A DNA stretch of 18,372 nt, taken from an uncultured Angelakisella sp. (GTDB taxonomy: Bacteria > Bacillota > Clostridia > Oscillospirales > Ruminococcaceae). Below, in pieces: positions 1 to 8,027 of this stretch. The notes under the pieces are model-generated. The model saw only the letters and a list, made by a program, of their open reading frames with translations. It ran no database searches and had not been told where the DNA came from. The translations under genes and the position numbers were made by a program. The stretch spans positions 1 through 18,372 of the forward strand of contig CAJUFR010000041.1 of NCBI GenBank assembly GCA_910585525.1, in the 5' to 3' direction. The stretch's first letter is position 1. The number at the start of each line of letters is the position of its first letter.

Positions 1-6
1 GGACCT

Positions 7-76
7 GCGGCCCGGTTGGGCGTAGCCCACGTTCCCGAAGGGATCCCGGGCGGTCGGGGCGGGGCTGCGCCCCGCA
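7..76 (-). repeat. Intergenic hairpin-rich repeat module downstream of fmt (copy 1)
   Basis: Read on the minus strand just after the fmt stop codon, this stretch begins TGCGGGGCG, continues through AGCCCCG and GACCGCCCGGG, and ends with CCGGGCCGC. The same blocks in the same order lie after eutA at 17955-17998 on the plus strand. Copy 1 has about 30 extra bases before the last block, including a small TGGGC/GCCCA hairpin. Within it, 59-75 folds as a 7-bp GCGGGGC/GCCCCGC stem. There is no T-run, so it is not a classical terminator. Both copies sit directly behind a stop codon, which fits a dispersed intergenic element, but two copies are all that can be seen here. Confidence 0.5.
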
Positions 77-85
77 GGGGGGCGG

Positions 86-1030
86 TCAGCGGCCCAGCTG
101 CTGCCCTGTAAGGCCGTGGGTCCCACCCAGATACACCGCCCCGGGCATCGCCTTCTTCCCCTCCAGCTGGACCTCCAGCAGCACCAGCGACCCCTGGCCG
201 CAGGCCACCACAAATTCCTCCCCAGGGTGAGATAAGACCTCCCCAGGCTTCCCCTGGCGCCCCAGCCGCTCCGCCACCACGCTGCGCAGCACCTTCAGCC
301 GCTTGCCACCCACAGTGGTCCAGGCGCAGGGCCAGGGGTTCAGCCCCCGGATACGGTTATGCAGCGCCGTGGCGCTGCCGGTAAAGTCCAACTCCCCCAT
401 GGACTTTTCCAGCATCGGCGCCAAGGACATCCTGGAACCGTCCTGGGGCACCCGGGGGACCTCCTCCCCCCGGGCGAACATCTCCAGCGTCCGGGAAAGG
501 CAGTTCGCCCCCAAGGGCGCCAGCCGGTCGTAAAGCTCCCCGCTGGTCTCGTTTTCCCGCACCGGTGTGGTCATGGTGAGGATGGTGTCCCCGGCGTCCA
601 ACTCCTCCGCCATGAACATGGTGGTCACCCCGGCGGTGTCGTCCCCGTTGAGCACCGTCCACTGGATCGGTGCCGCCCCCCGGTACTTGGGCAGGATGCT
701 GCCGTGGACGTTGACGCACCCCAGCCGGGGGCAGTCCAGAAGTTCCCGGGGGAGGATACGGCCGTAGGCCACCACCACCACCAGGTCCGGCTCCAGGCTT
801 TGCAGCAGCTCCAGCGCCGTCCCGTCCCGGAGCTTTTGGGGCTGGTAGACCGGGATGCCATGCTCCTGGGCCAGCCGCTTCACCGGGGGCGGGGTCAGGG
901 TCTGGTGACGGCCCACCGGCTTGTCCGGCTGGGTGAACACACCCGGCACGGTGTAGCCGTCCGCCAGGATGCGGGCCAGGCAGGGCACCGCGAAGTCCGG
1001 GGTGCCCATGAACACGATGCGCAGCGCCAT
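86..1030 (-). CDS. fmt: Methionyl-tRNA formyltransferase
   Basis: The enzyme transfers a formyl group from 10-formyl-tetrahydrofolate to Met-tRNAfMet, making the initiator tRNA for translation. The 314-residue length is normal. The N-terminal formyltransferase domain opens with the nucleotide-fold strand RIVFMGTPDFAVP. It carries the catalytic triad as N107 and H109 (in NVHGSILP) and D145 (in ELDAGD). The C-terminal tRNA-binding domain follows, with the NRIRGLNPWP motif. The ATG lies 3 nt after the def stop, and its GGAGGG-like ribosome site is inside the end of def, so the two are probably translationally coupled. It is the last gene of the yicC-fmt operon inside the window; what follows is repeat sequence, not a visible rsmB start. 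Confidence 0.97.
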   Translation of the reverse strand: MALRIVFMGTPDFAVPCLARILADGYTVPGVFTQPDKPVGRHQTLTPPPVKRLAQEHGIPVYQPQKLRDGTALELLQSLEPDLVVVVAYGRILPRELLDCPRLGCVNVHGSILPKYRGAAPIQWTVLNGDDTAGVTTMFMAEELDAGDTILTMTTPVRENETSGELYDRLAPLGANCLSRTLEMFARGEEVPRVPQDGSRMSLAPMLEKSMGELDFTGSATALHNRIRGLNPWPCAWTTVGGKRLKVLRSVVAERLGRQGKPGEVLSHPGEEFVVACGQGSLVLLEVQLEGKKAMPGAVYLGGTHGLTGQQLGR

Positions 1031-1033
1031 CCC

Positions 1034-1528
1034 TCAGCCCTCCCCGGAGGTCATCGCCTCCACCTCTTCCTCGGTAAGGGGGGTGAAGGTGGGGTCGTCC
1101 TTAAAGGCGTGGCCGTCCAGGTGGCCGTACTCGTGGAGCATCGCCTGGGCCATCAGCCCCTCCCCCTCCATCTCGAACCACTCCCCCTGGCGGTCCTGGG
1201 CCCGCAGCTTTACACGGTCGGGCCGGGTGATCATCCCCCACTGGCCGGGGTAGGAGAGGCATCCCTCGATGACCTCCTGGCTGCCGCTCTGCTCCAGCAG
1301 CTGGGGGTTGATGAACTCCACCGGCTGCTCCCCCTCCTCCAGGGACACGATAAAGGCCCGCCGCAGGATGCCCACCTGGACGGCGGCCAGGCCCACGCCG
1401 TTGTAGTGAGCCAGCGTCTCCCCCATATCATCCAGCAGGTCCCAAAGCCGCCGGTCGAACTTCTCCACCGGGCGGCTCCTTTTGAGGAGGATATCGTCCC
1501 CCTCGGTCCTCAAATTGCGCATCGCCAT
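1034..1528 (-). CDS. def: Peptide deformylase
   Basis: The enzyme removes the formyl group from the N-terminal methionine of nascent proteins, the partner reaction to fmt. With the ATG at 1528 the protein is 164 residues; AGGAGG lies about 11 nt upstream. A longer TTG start at 1570 has no ribosome site. Motif 1 is G44VGLAAVQ51, motif 2 is E88GCLS with metal ligand C90, and motif 3 is H132EYGH136. The family normally has HExDH, so the aspartate before the last histidine is replaced by glycine, while all three metal ligands and the catalytic E133 remain. It lies between priA and fmt in the usual operon order. Active enzyme is likely. Confidence 0.95.
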   Translation of the reverse strand: MAMRNLRTEGDDILLKRSRPVEKFDRRLWDLLDDMGETLAHYNGVGLAAVQVGILRRAFIVSLEEGEQPVEFINPQLLEQSGSQEVIEGCLSYPGQWGMITRPDRVKLRAQDRQGEWFEMEGEGLMAQAMLHEYGHLDGHAFKDDPTFTPLTEEEVEAMTSGEG

Positions 1529-1573
1529 CGCTTTGTCGTCCTCCTGTATCTGTGTGATTTTAATATGCAAAAG

Positions 1574-4021
1574 CTAGAAGCTGGAATCGTACTGGGGGTC
1601 GATGAACACCGCCACCCCCCGGGGCAGCTCCTTCCCCGCTGTCTCCAGCAGGCCGGAGAAGAGGGCCCGGCTCTGGGGGCCACGGATGGTCTTGACCAGT
1701 ATCTTGTACCGGTACCGCCCCGCCACCCGGAACACCGAGCCCTGGGCCAGGCCCAGCAGCCGCACCGGCAGCCCCTGGAACCGCTCCTCCTCCCGGAGGC
1801 GGGTCTTTAGCAGTTCCAGCACGGTCCGGGCGGCCTGCTGGGTCTCCTCCAGCGCCTCCCCGGTGATGCCCACGCAGTAGAGGCGGCAGAAGGGGGGGTA
1901 GAGGTGGTACCGACGGGTCTCGATCTCCTCCCGGTAGAAGCCGGGGTAGTCCTGGCGGGCGGCGGCCAGCAGGATGGGGTTTTCCGGGGTGTAGGTCTGG
2001 ATAAAGGCCCGGCCCGGCTTGCCCGCCCGGCCGCACCGCCCCACCACCTGGGTCACCAGGGAGAAGGCCCGCTCGTAGCTGCGGAAGTCCTCGCTGTACA
2101 GCAGCTGGTCCACCGTCAGCACCCCCACCAGGGTGACGTTGGGGAAGTCCAGCCCCTTGGCCACCATCTGGGTCCCCACCATGATGTCGTACGCCCCGTC
2201 CCGGAACTGCCCCAGCAGCCGCTCGTGGGAATCCCGGCGCATGGTGGTGTCGGTGTCCATCCGCAGCACCCGGGCCTGGGGCCACCGCTCCCGGAGAACC
2301 TCCTCCACCCGCTGGGTCCCCAGTCCGCTGTACTTCATGAACTGGCTGCCGCAGGCGGGGCAGGTCCGGGGCACCGGGGCGATGTAGCCGCAGTAGTGGC
2401 AGATGAGGCGGTCGTTGGCGCTGTGGTACTTCATGGTGATGGAGCAGCTGGGGCACTCCACCGCCGCGTGGCAGGCGGTGCACTTCACCTGGGTGGAGTA
2501 CCCCCGCCGGTTCATCAGCAGGATGGTCTGCTCCCCGGCCTGGAGGTTGTGGTGTATCTCCTGGCAAAGCTCCTGGGAAAGGCCCTCGGCGGGGATCTCC
2601 TGGCTCTGCATGTCCAGGATGGTGACATCCGGCAGCCGGGCGGGGCCGTACCGGCTGCCCAGTTCCACCAGGAGGTAGTCCCCCCGCTTGGCCCGGTAGT
2701 AGCTTTCCACCGACGGGGTGGCGGAGCAGAGGAGTGTGGTCCCCTTCCGCAGCCGCATCCGCACCCGGGCGGCGTCCCTGGCGTCGAAGCGGGGGGCGCT
2801 TTCCGACCGGTAGGTGTGCTCCTGCTCCTCGTCGATGACCATCAGCCCCAGCCGGGGCAAAGGGGCGAACACCGCCGAGCGGGTGCCCACCACCACGTCC
2901 ACCAGCCCCCGGCGGGCACGCTTCCATTCGTCCAGCCGCTGGCTCATGGAAAGGCCGCTGTGGAGCACCGCCACCCGGTCGCCGTACCGGCTGTGGAACC
3001 GCCGGATGGTCTGGGGGGTGAGGGAGATCTCCGGCACCAGGACGATGGCCTGCTCCCCCGCCCCCAGGGCCTGGTCGATGAGGCCCATAAAGACCTGGGT
3101 CTTGCCGCTGCCGGTGACCCCGAACAGCAGGGCGGTGGAGCCGTCGTGGCGGCGGTATAACGCCGACAGCTTATCCGCCGCCGCCTGCTGGTCGGGGGAA
3201 AGGGAGAATTCCTCCCGGGGGGCGGCTCCGGCGTCACGGTAGGGGTCCCGGTAGGTCTCCTCCAGAAAATACTCCCCGCCGCCGGACTTGACGAAGTTGT
3301 CCACCACCCCCTTGGTCACCCCGGCAAAGTAGCAGACCTCCTTTACCGAGGCGTGGCCCACCCGTTGCAGCAGTTCCAGCACCGTCTGCTGCTTGGGGGT
3401 GAGAAAGGCGTCCTCCCAGCCCTCGGCCAGGCGGACCATCTGTAGCTTCTGGTCCTGGACCCGGCGGGTCAGAAGGTCCCGGGGGGCGGCCAGGCCGGCC
3501 CGCTCCAACTCCGCCAAAGCGGGATGGTCCCGGCAAAGGCCCAGGGCGTTCAGCAGTTCCTCCTGGGGGACGGGATTTTTGCGGCCCAGGAGGTAGCGGA
3601 GCAGCTGGGCGGCCTCGGGGGAAAGGGACTCTTCATCATAGCCGGCGCCACGGATGGGGGCCCAGGCGGTGCGGGTCTTGATGCCGTAGCCGCCGGGGAG
3701 GAGCACCTTGAGGGCGTCGAACCAGGTGCAGAAGGTCTCGGTCTTGAGCCAGCGGAGGAGGGACAGCTGTTCGTCGTCCAGCACCGGCTGGGGGTCGGCG
3801 GCGGCCTTGACCTCCTTGACCCCGGGGGGCAGTTCCTCCGGGGGGATGGAGGCGACCTCCAGTACCAGGCCCATCCGCTGGGGGGCTTTGCCCCGGCCGA
3901 AGGGGATGACGACACGCTGGCCGGGGGCCAGATCGAGACCGGGGGGGACCAGGTAGTCGTATAGCTTGTCAAAGTGGTAGGCGGTGTTCTCCACCGCCAC
4001 CCGGGCAACCAATGGCAACAC
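1574..4021 (-). CDS. priA: Primosomal replication-restart helicase PriA
   Basis: PriA is a 3'-to-5' DNA helicase that binds abandoned replication forks and reloads the replisome. The 815-residue product has the N-terminal DNA-binding domain (about 1-110), a Walker A motif GVTGSGKT (301-308), DEEQEH (397-402) and a helicase C domain with QVVGRCGRAG (658-667). Eight zinc-binding cysteines (C514, C517, C523, C526, C541, C544, C554, C557) form the two PriA zinc sites. The start is taken as GTG at 4021, behind GGAGGT; TTG at 4018 is an equally plausible start. The family's usual DEEH box reads DEEQ here. It lies 157 nt after rpoZ, with coaBC missing from its usual place between them. Confidence 0.96.
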   Translation of the reverse strand: MLPLVARVAVENTAYHFDKLYDYLVPPGLDLAPGQRVVIPFGRGKAPQRMGLVLEVASIPPEELPPGVKEVKAAADPQPVLDDEQLSLLRWLKTETFCTWFDALKVLLPGGYGIKTRTAWAPIRGAGYDEESLSPEAAQLLRYLLGRKNPVPQEELLNALGLCRDHPALAELERAGLAAPRDLLTRRVQDQKLQMVRLAEGWEDAFLTPKQQTVLELLQRVGHASVKEVCYFAGVTKGVVDNFVKSGGGEYFLEETYRDPYRDAGAAPREEFSLSPDQQAAADKLSALYRRHDGSTALLFGVTGSGKTQVFMGLIDQALGAGEQAIVLVPEISLTPQTIRRFHSRYGDRVAVLHSGLSMSQRLDEWKRARRGLVDVVVGTRSAVFAPLPRLGLMVIDEEQEHTYRSESAPRFDARDAARVRMRLRKGTTLLCSATPSVESYYRAKRGDYLLVELGSRYGPARLPDVTILDMQSQEIPAEGLSQELCQEIHHNLQAGEQTILLMNRRGYSTQVKCTACHAAVECPSCSITMKYHSANDRLICHYCGYIAPVPRTCPACGSQFMKYSGLGTQRVEEVLRERWPQARVLRMDTDTTMRRDSHERLLGQFRDGAYDIMVGTQMVAKGLDFPNVTLVGVLTVDQLLYSEDFRSYERAFSLVTQVVGRCGRAGKPGRAFIQTYTPENPILLAAARQDYPGFYREEIETRRYHLYPPFCRLYCVGITGEALEETQQAARTVLELLKTRLREEERFQGLPVRLLGLAQGSVFRVAGRYRYKILVKTIRGPQSRALFSGLLETAGKELPRGVAVFIDPQYDSSF

Positions 4022-4178
4022 AGCACCTCCTGACCGGCCAGGCGGCGTGCCGCCGCCGTCATGCCCTACCCGGCTGCTGCGCAGCCTTACCAAGGTATAA
4101 AACAACAGTGACTGCCTGGAGACTAAAACGGTCCCAAACAGCAGCCCGCCCGCGGTGGCGGGCGGACCTGTTGCCGGA
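4022..4178 (-). promoter_or_regulatory. rpoZ-priA spacer with two hairpins
   Basis: On the minus strand this 157-nt spacer starts with a perfect 8-bp hairpin (4146-4165, CCGCCCGC/GCGGGCGG, loop CACC). The stem is followed by GCTGCTGTTT, which has only a three-T run. Closer to priA, 4041-4054 forms a short GGCGGC/GCCGCC hairpin upstream of the GGAGGT ribosome site. The first hairpin could be a weak terminator or attenuator that lowers priA expression relative to rpoZ. No convincing promoter was found in the spacer. Confidence 0.4.
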
Positions 4179-4442
4179 TCATTCCTCCCCGTCCAGGGGG
4201 GCGGCCTCCCCGGGCCAGTCCTCGGTCTCCTCCCCCCGCTGGATGCTCACATCCATGTCGGAGAGTTTTTCCTCACCGCTGGCGAAGAGGTGTACCGCCA
4301 TGGTCACTGGCTTCTCCTCCAGCGCCTCGTGCTGGGCCTCCGCCTTGGAGGCGATCTCCCGGGCCTTCCGGGCCACCGCCACCACGAATTCGTAGTAACT
4401 CTCCCCGGGCTTTAATATCTGGGACATAGAGGGTCTCAGCAT
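4179..4442 (-). CDS. rpoZ: RNA polymerase omega subunit
   Basis: Omega stabilises the beta-prime subunit of RNA polymerase. The 87-residue protein opens MLRPSMSQILKPGES and contains the typical YYEFVVAVARKAREI helix (17-31), followed by EEKPVTMAVHLFASGEEKL (42-60). The tail is acidic. The ATG at 4442 follows a purine-rich stretch of repeated GGAGAA. It sits 27 nt behind gmk in the conserved gmk-rpoZ pair. Confidence 0.93.
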   Translation of the reverse strand: MLRPSMSQILKPGESYYEFVVAVARKAREIASKAEAQHEALEEKPVTMAVHLFASGEEKLSDMDVSIQRGEETEDWPGEAAPLDGEE

Positions 4443-4469
4443 CGTTTCCCTTCTCCTTTTCCTTCTATT

Positions 4470-5081
4470 TTATTCTTCTTCCAAAAATCCCCGCAGCAGC
4501 TCCCCGCACCGGGCGGGGACCCATTTGCCGGCCTGGATCAGCCCGGCCAGCCGTCCCGCCGCCCCGGCCACGTCGTCGTTCACCAGGATGTAGTCGTAGC
4601 GGGGGGCCATGGCCATCTCCTGCCGGGCGGCGGCCAGACGGCCCTGTATCTCCTCCCGGCTCTCGGTGCCCCGGCCGGTGAGGCGGCGCTCCAGCTCCCG
4701 GAAGGAGGGGGGCATCACAAAGATGAGCAGCGCCTCCGGGAACCGCTCCTTCACCTGCATCGCCCCGTCCACCTCGATCTCCAGGATGACGTCCCGGCCG
4801 GCGGCCAGCTGCTCCCGGATGGGGCCGGCGGGGGAGCCGTAGTAGTTGCCGTTGTACTGGGTGTGCTCCAGCACCTCCCCCTTGGCGATCATCTCCTCGA
4901 ACCGCTCCCGGGTGACGAACCAGTAGTTCACTCCGTCCGCCTCCCCGGGCCGGGGCCTGCGGGTGGTGGCGGAGACCGAGAAGGCCGCCTCCGGGTGGGA
5001 CTTCAGGTACTCCCCCAGGACGGTGCCCTTGCCGGAGCCGGAGGGGCCGGAAAAGACCACCAGCGTTCCGTTACGATTCAT
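4470..5081 (-). CDS. gmk: Guanylate kinase
   Basis: The enzyme phosphorylates GMP to GDP using ATP, feeding GTP and (p)ppGpp pools. The 203-residue length is typical. The P-loop is GPSGSGKGT (12-20). The GMP-binding region includes SATTRRPRPGEADGVNYWFV, HTQYNGNYYGS supplies base contacts, and the lid R-rich segment is RRLTGRGTES. Its ATG overlaps the end of remA by 11 nt, so the two are probably translationally coupled. The remA-gmk-rpoZ order is a Firmicutes hallmark. Confidence 0.97.
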   Translation of the reverse strand: MNRNGTLVVFSGPSGSGKGTVLGEYLKSHPEAAFSVSATTRRPRPGEADGVNYWFVTRERFEEMIAKGEVLEHTQYNGNYYGSPAGPIREQLAAGRDVILEIEVDGAMQVKERFPEALLIFVMPPSFRELERRLTGRGTESREEIQGRLAAARQEMAMAPRYDYILVNDDVAGAAGRLAGLIQAGKWVPARCGELLRGFLEEE

Positions 5082-5340
5082 CTTCCAGCCCCTCGTCCTC
5101 CTCGTCGTAGTCCACCACCCGGTTGGCCACCGTTTCCGGCTGGACGGCGGACAGGATGATGTGGCCCGAATCGGTGACGATCACCGCCCGGGTCCGGCGG
5201 CCGTAGGTGGCGTCGATGAGGCTGCCCCCCTCCCGGGCGTCCTGGATGATCCGCTTGATGGGGGCGGATTCCGGGCTGACGATGGCCACCAGACGGTTAG
5301 CGGCCACCATGTTGCCAAAGCCGATGTTGATCAGTTTCAT
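5071..5340 (-). CDS. remA: Extracellular-matrix regulator RemA (DUF370 family)
   Basis: RemA is a small DNA-binding protein that in Bacillus activates biofilm-matrix genes. The 89-residue product starts MKLINIGFGNMVAANRLVAI and carries the conserved SPESAPIKRIIQ and DATYGRRTRAVIV blocks. An acidic tail (DYDEEDEGLEDES) is extra to the compact core. The ATG at 5340 follows AAGGAGAACGCC. The same 15-nt ribosome-site and start context precedes the microprotein immediately upstream. It overlaps gmk by 11 nt. The family call is firm; a matrix role in this organism is inference. Confidence 0.93.
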   Translation of the reverse strand: MKLINIGFGNMVAANRLVAIVSPESAPIKRIIQDAREGGSLIDATYGRRTRAVIVTDSGHIILSAVQPETVANRVVDYDEEDEGLEDES

Positions 5341-5384
5341 GGCGTTCTCCTTTCTCTATGCTTGCCGCAGGGTCATGTACGGTG

Positions 5385-5555
5385 TTATTTTGTATCCCGG
5401 TGACGTCTGACCAGCACCCAGATGCCCGCCGCCACAGCGGCCAGAAGGCCGGCAGCCAGCAGCAGGCCAACGGGGCCCGGACGGCCGGTGACAAAAATAG
5501 CGGTAGGACCATCGGCGCCGCCGATGACACTGATGCCGGTGGTGATAAACCTCAT
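5385..5555 (-). CDS. 56-residue membrane microprotein with IGGADGPT motif
   Basis: This short gene lies between yicC (19 nt away) and remA (44 nt away). It has a strong AAGGAG site and an ATG, ends at TAA, and fills the yicC-remA gap. Residues 7-24 read GISVIGGADGPTAIFVTG. The core IGGADGPTAI is the signature of the beta subunit of sodium-pumping decarboxylases (OadB/GcdB family), where its aspartate is implicated in Na+ transport. A transmembrane helix follows (about 28-49, rich in L, A, V and G) and then a basic tail RRHRDTK. It is far too short to be a beta subunit. The clean start and operon position argue against random debris. Function unknown. Confidence 0.75.
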   Translation of the reverse strand: MRFITTGISVIGGADGPTAIFVTGRPGPVGLLLAAGLLAAVAAGIWVLVRRHRDTK

Positions 5556-5574
5556 GGCGTTCTCCTTCTTTGCC

Positions 5575-6453
5575 TTACTCGATGTTCTGTATCTGCTCCC
5601 GGATCTTCTCGATCTCGCTTTTGATGTCCACCACCACCTGGGCGATGGCCACGTCCTGGGCCTTGCTGCCGATGGTGTTGGCCTCCCGGTTCATCTCCTG
5701 GACCAGGAAATCCAGCTTGCGGCCCACCGCCTCCGGGGTGTCCAGGATGGTCCGCAGCTGGGCGATGTGGCTCCTGAGCCGCACCGTCTCCTCGTCCACC
5801 GCCCAGCGGTCGGCCACGATGGCGGCCTCGGCCAGGATGCGCTGCTCCTCCACCGCCGCCTTGCCCAGCAGTTCCTCCATCCGAGCGGTGAGCTTCTGCC
5901 GGTACTCGGCCACCGTCTGGGGGCTGCGCTGCTCCACCAGCGCCACCTTGCCCTCGATGGTCACCAGGCGGCCCAGGATGTCCTCCCGCAGCCGCTCCCC
6001 CTCTGCCCGGCGCATGGCGACGAACCGCTCCGCCGCCTGCCGGGCCACCTGGGAAACATCGGCCCAGACCTGGTCCTCGTCCTCCTGGGCCCGGCGCAGG
6101 GTGCAGATATCCCCCAGCCGGGCCACGGTGGAGACAGTCAGGTCGTCGCCCAGGCCCAACTCCTCCCCCATCTGCCGCAGGGCGTCCACGTAGGCCCGGG
6201 CCAGGGCGGTGTTCACCGCCACCTGGACATCGGGGCTGTCCACCGTCTGGATCAGCACCCCGGCCTCCACCTTGCCCCGGCTGGCGGCGGACTGGGCCAG
6301 CCCCTTCAGCTTGTCCTCCAGGTACCCGCAGCCCCGGGGGACCCGGGCGGAGAACTCAAAGTACCGGTGGTTCACCGACCGGAACTCCACCGTGATATCC
6401 CTGCCCCCCAGCACCTGCTGGGCCCTGCCGTAGCCAGTCATGCTCCGAATCAT
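5575..6453 (-). CDS. yicC: YicC family endoribonuclease-like protein
   Basis: YicC/YloC proteins are RNA-acting stress proteins; ribonuclease activity has been described for the family. The 292-residue product starts MIRSMTGYGRA, the family's N-terminal signature. It contains EFRSVNHRYFEFSARVPR early (about 23-40) and ends with the DUF1732-type segment including GRKLDFLVQEMNREANTIGSKA and VVDIKSEIEKIREQIQNIE. The ATG at 6453 is preferred over an upstream in-frame start because the conserved N-terminus begins there and GAGAAAGGGG lies upstream. It is the first gene of the operon, about 75 nt after the predicted transcription start. Confidence 0.93.
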   Translation of the reverse strand: MIRSMTGYGRAQQVLGGRDITVEFRSVNHRYFEFSARVPRGCGYLEDKLKGLAQSAASRGKVEAGVLIQTVDSPDVQVAVNTALARAYVDALRQMGEELGLGDDLTVSTVARLGDICTLRRAQEDEDQVWADVSQVARQAAERFVAMRRAEGERLREDILGRLVTIEGKVALVEQRSPQTVAEYRQKLTARMEELLGKAAVEEQRILAEAAIVADRWAVDEETVRLRSHIAQLRTILDTPEAVGRKLDFLVQEMNREANTIGSKAQDVAIAQVVVDIKSEIEKIREQIQNIE

Positions 6454-6532
6454 CTTTGGGGACGCCCCTTTCTCCGTCAAACGCTCCCAATCTCCCCCAA
6501 ACACGGGAAAATGTGGGATTCCTTATCAAGCT

Positions 6533-6562
6533 ATTCTACCCTATCTTCCCCGGATTTGTCAA
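6533..6562 (-). promoter_or_regulatory. Sigma-A-type promoter of the yicC-fmt operon
   Basis: On the minus strand a perfect -35 box TTGACA (6562-6557) is followed by an 18-nt spacer and TAGAAT (6538-6533). This is the best promoter in the window. Transcription would start near 6526, giving a leader of about 70 nt before yicC. Confidence 0.85.
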
Positions 6563-6620
6563 CGGCGGAGGTTGGGGGACAGGAAAGAAATTTGGGGGAA
6601 AGGGGGGATACAGATGACAA

Positions 6621-6658
6621 CGACAGCCGTGCCTATCTAAAAATAAGCACGGCTGTCG
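6621..6658. repeat. Perfect 12-bp inverted repeat between the yicC promoter and the ABC gene
   Basis: The arms CGACAGCCGTGC (6621-6632) and GCACGGCTGTCG (6647-6658) match perfectly around a 14-nt A-rich loop. Neither side is followed by a T-run, so it is not a standard terminator. It lies downstream of the ABC gene and about 60 nt upstream of the yicC promoter. It could be a transcript-end hairpin or a protein-binding site. A second small stem, TGCCTG/CAGGCA with a 6-nt loop, lies at 6672-6689. Confidence 0.6.
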
Positions 6659-6720
6659 AAGCAGCTTAAACTGCCTGTGTCTCCAGGCACCCCCTGGCGC
6701 CCCGCACCCGGTAAGGCCCC

Positions 6721-7434
<714 letters not shown>

Positions 7435-7558
7435 AACAACGCTACCGTCCTTCCTGTAAAAAAGCAGTCCCTGGAAATAGCATGCCCAGGACATGGGCCG
7501 GATATTTCCCTACATAAGGATAGAACGACAGAGGGCCGCCGCCGGCTTCAAATCTTTT

Positions 7559-7921
7559 TCAGGAATTTTCCTGGCTGATAAAAAGGGTGGTCTGGTTGGG
7601 GAGGCAGCAGGCCACCTCCAGGTCGTTTTTCAGAAAGCCGGTGTTGACGCACACCTTGTCGGGACAGTTGGAGGACAGGAACCGGATGGCGTGGTCCTTG
7701 ACCTGGAAGGTCACCGGCAGACCTGTTTCGTCCAGGATGGAGAATTCCTGGTCCCCGGCCGTGGCCAGGTCCACCCGCCGCACCTCCCGGTCCCCCACCG
7801 TGATGGTGGCCACAAGCCGGGGGCCGGCCGCCTGGGGCCGCAGCAGCCACAGCGCCGACACCGCCAGCAGCGCCCCCACCAGCAGCCAGAGGACCAGCCG
7901 CCGCTTTTTTTCATCCCGCAT
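7559..7921 (-). CDS. Membrane-anchored NusG domain II protein
   Basis: The 120-residue protein has a basic N-terminus (MRDEKKRR), one transmembrane helix (about 9-27) and an extracytoplasmic domain. The C-terminal pattern SSNCPDKVCVNTGFL (about 84-98) followed by CCLPNQTTLFI matches NusG_II (DUF1312) proteins, whose paired cysteines are conserved. The start is taken as ATG 7921 because GAAGGGAG lies about 10 nt upstream; a TTG at 7945 is an alternative. It is divergent from the LCP-like gene across 106 bp. Proteins of this family often lie near FMN-binding or respiratory Rnf-type genes, but none are seen here. Biological role unknown. Confidence 0.85.
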   Translation of the reverse strand: MRDEKKRRLVLWLLVGALLAVSALWLLRPQAAGPRLVATITVGDREVRRVDLATAGDQEFSILDETGLPVTFQVKDHAIRFLSSNCPDKVCVNTGFLKNDLEVACCLPNQTTLFISQENS

Positions 7922-8027
7922 CGTTACCGACGCTCCCTTCTGCAAAGAAAAATTTTTGGTATCGTTTCGGTCCCCCTTGGCCTGCCCATACTATCCCCCG
8001 GAAGAAGAACAAAGGGGGGCTTTTTTG

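Noticed and set aside
359..1810. Long plus-strand open frame of 483 codons opposite fmt and def.
   Set aside because: It is a shadow of high-GC coding on the minus strand; its composition is low-complexity and no family is recognisable. The same holds for 1904-3160, 5422-6669 and 1560-2927.
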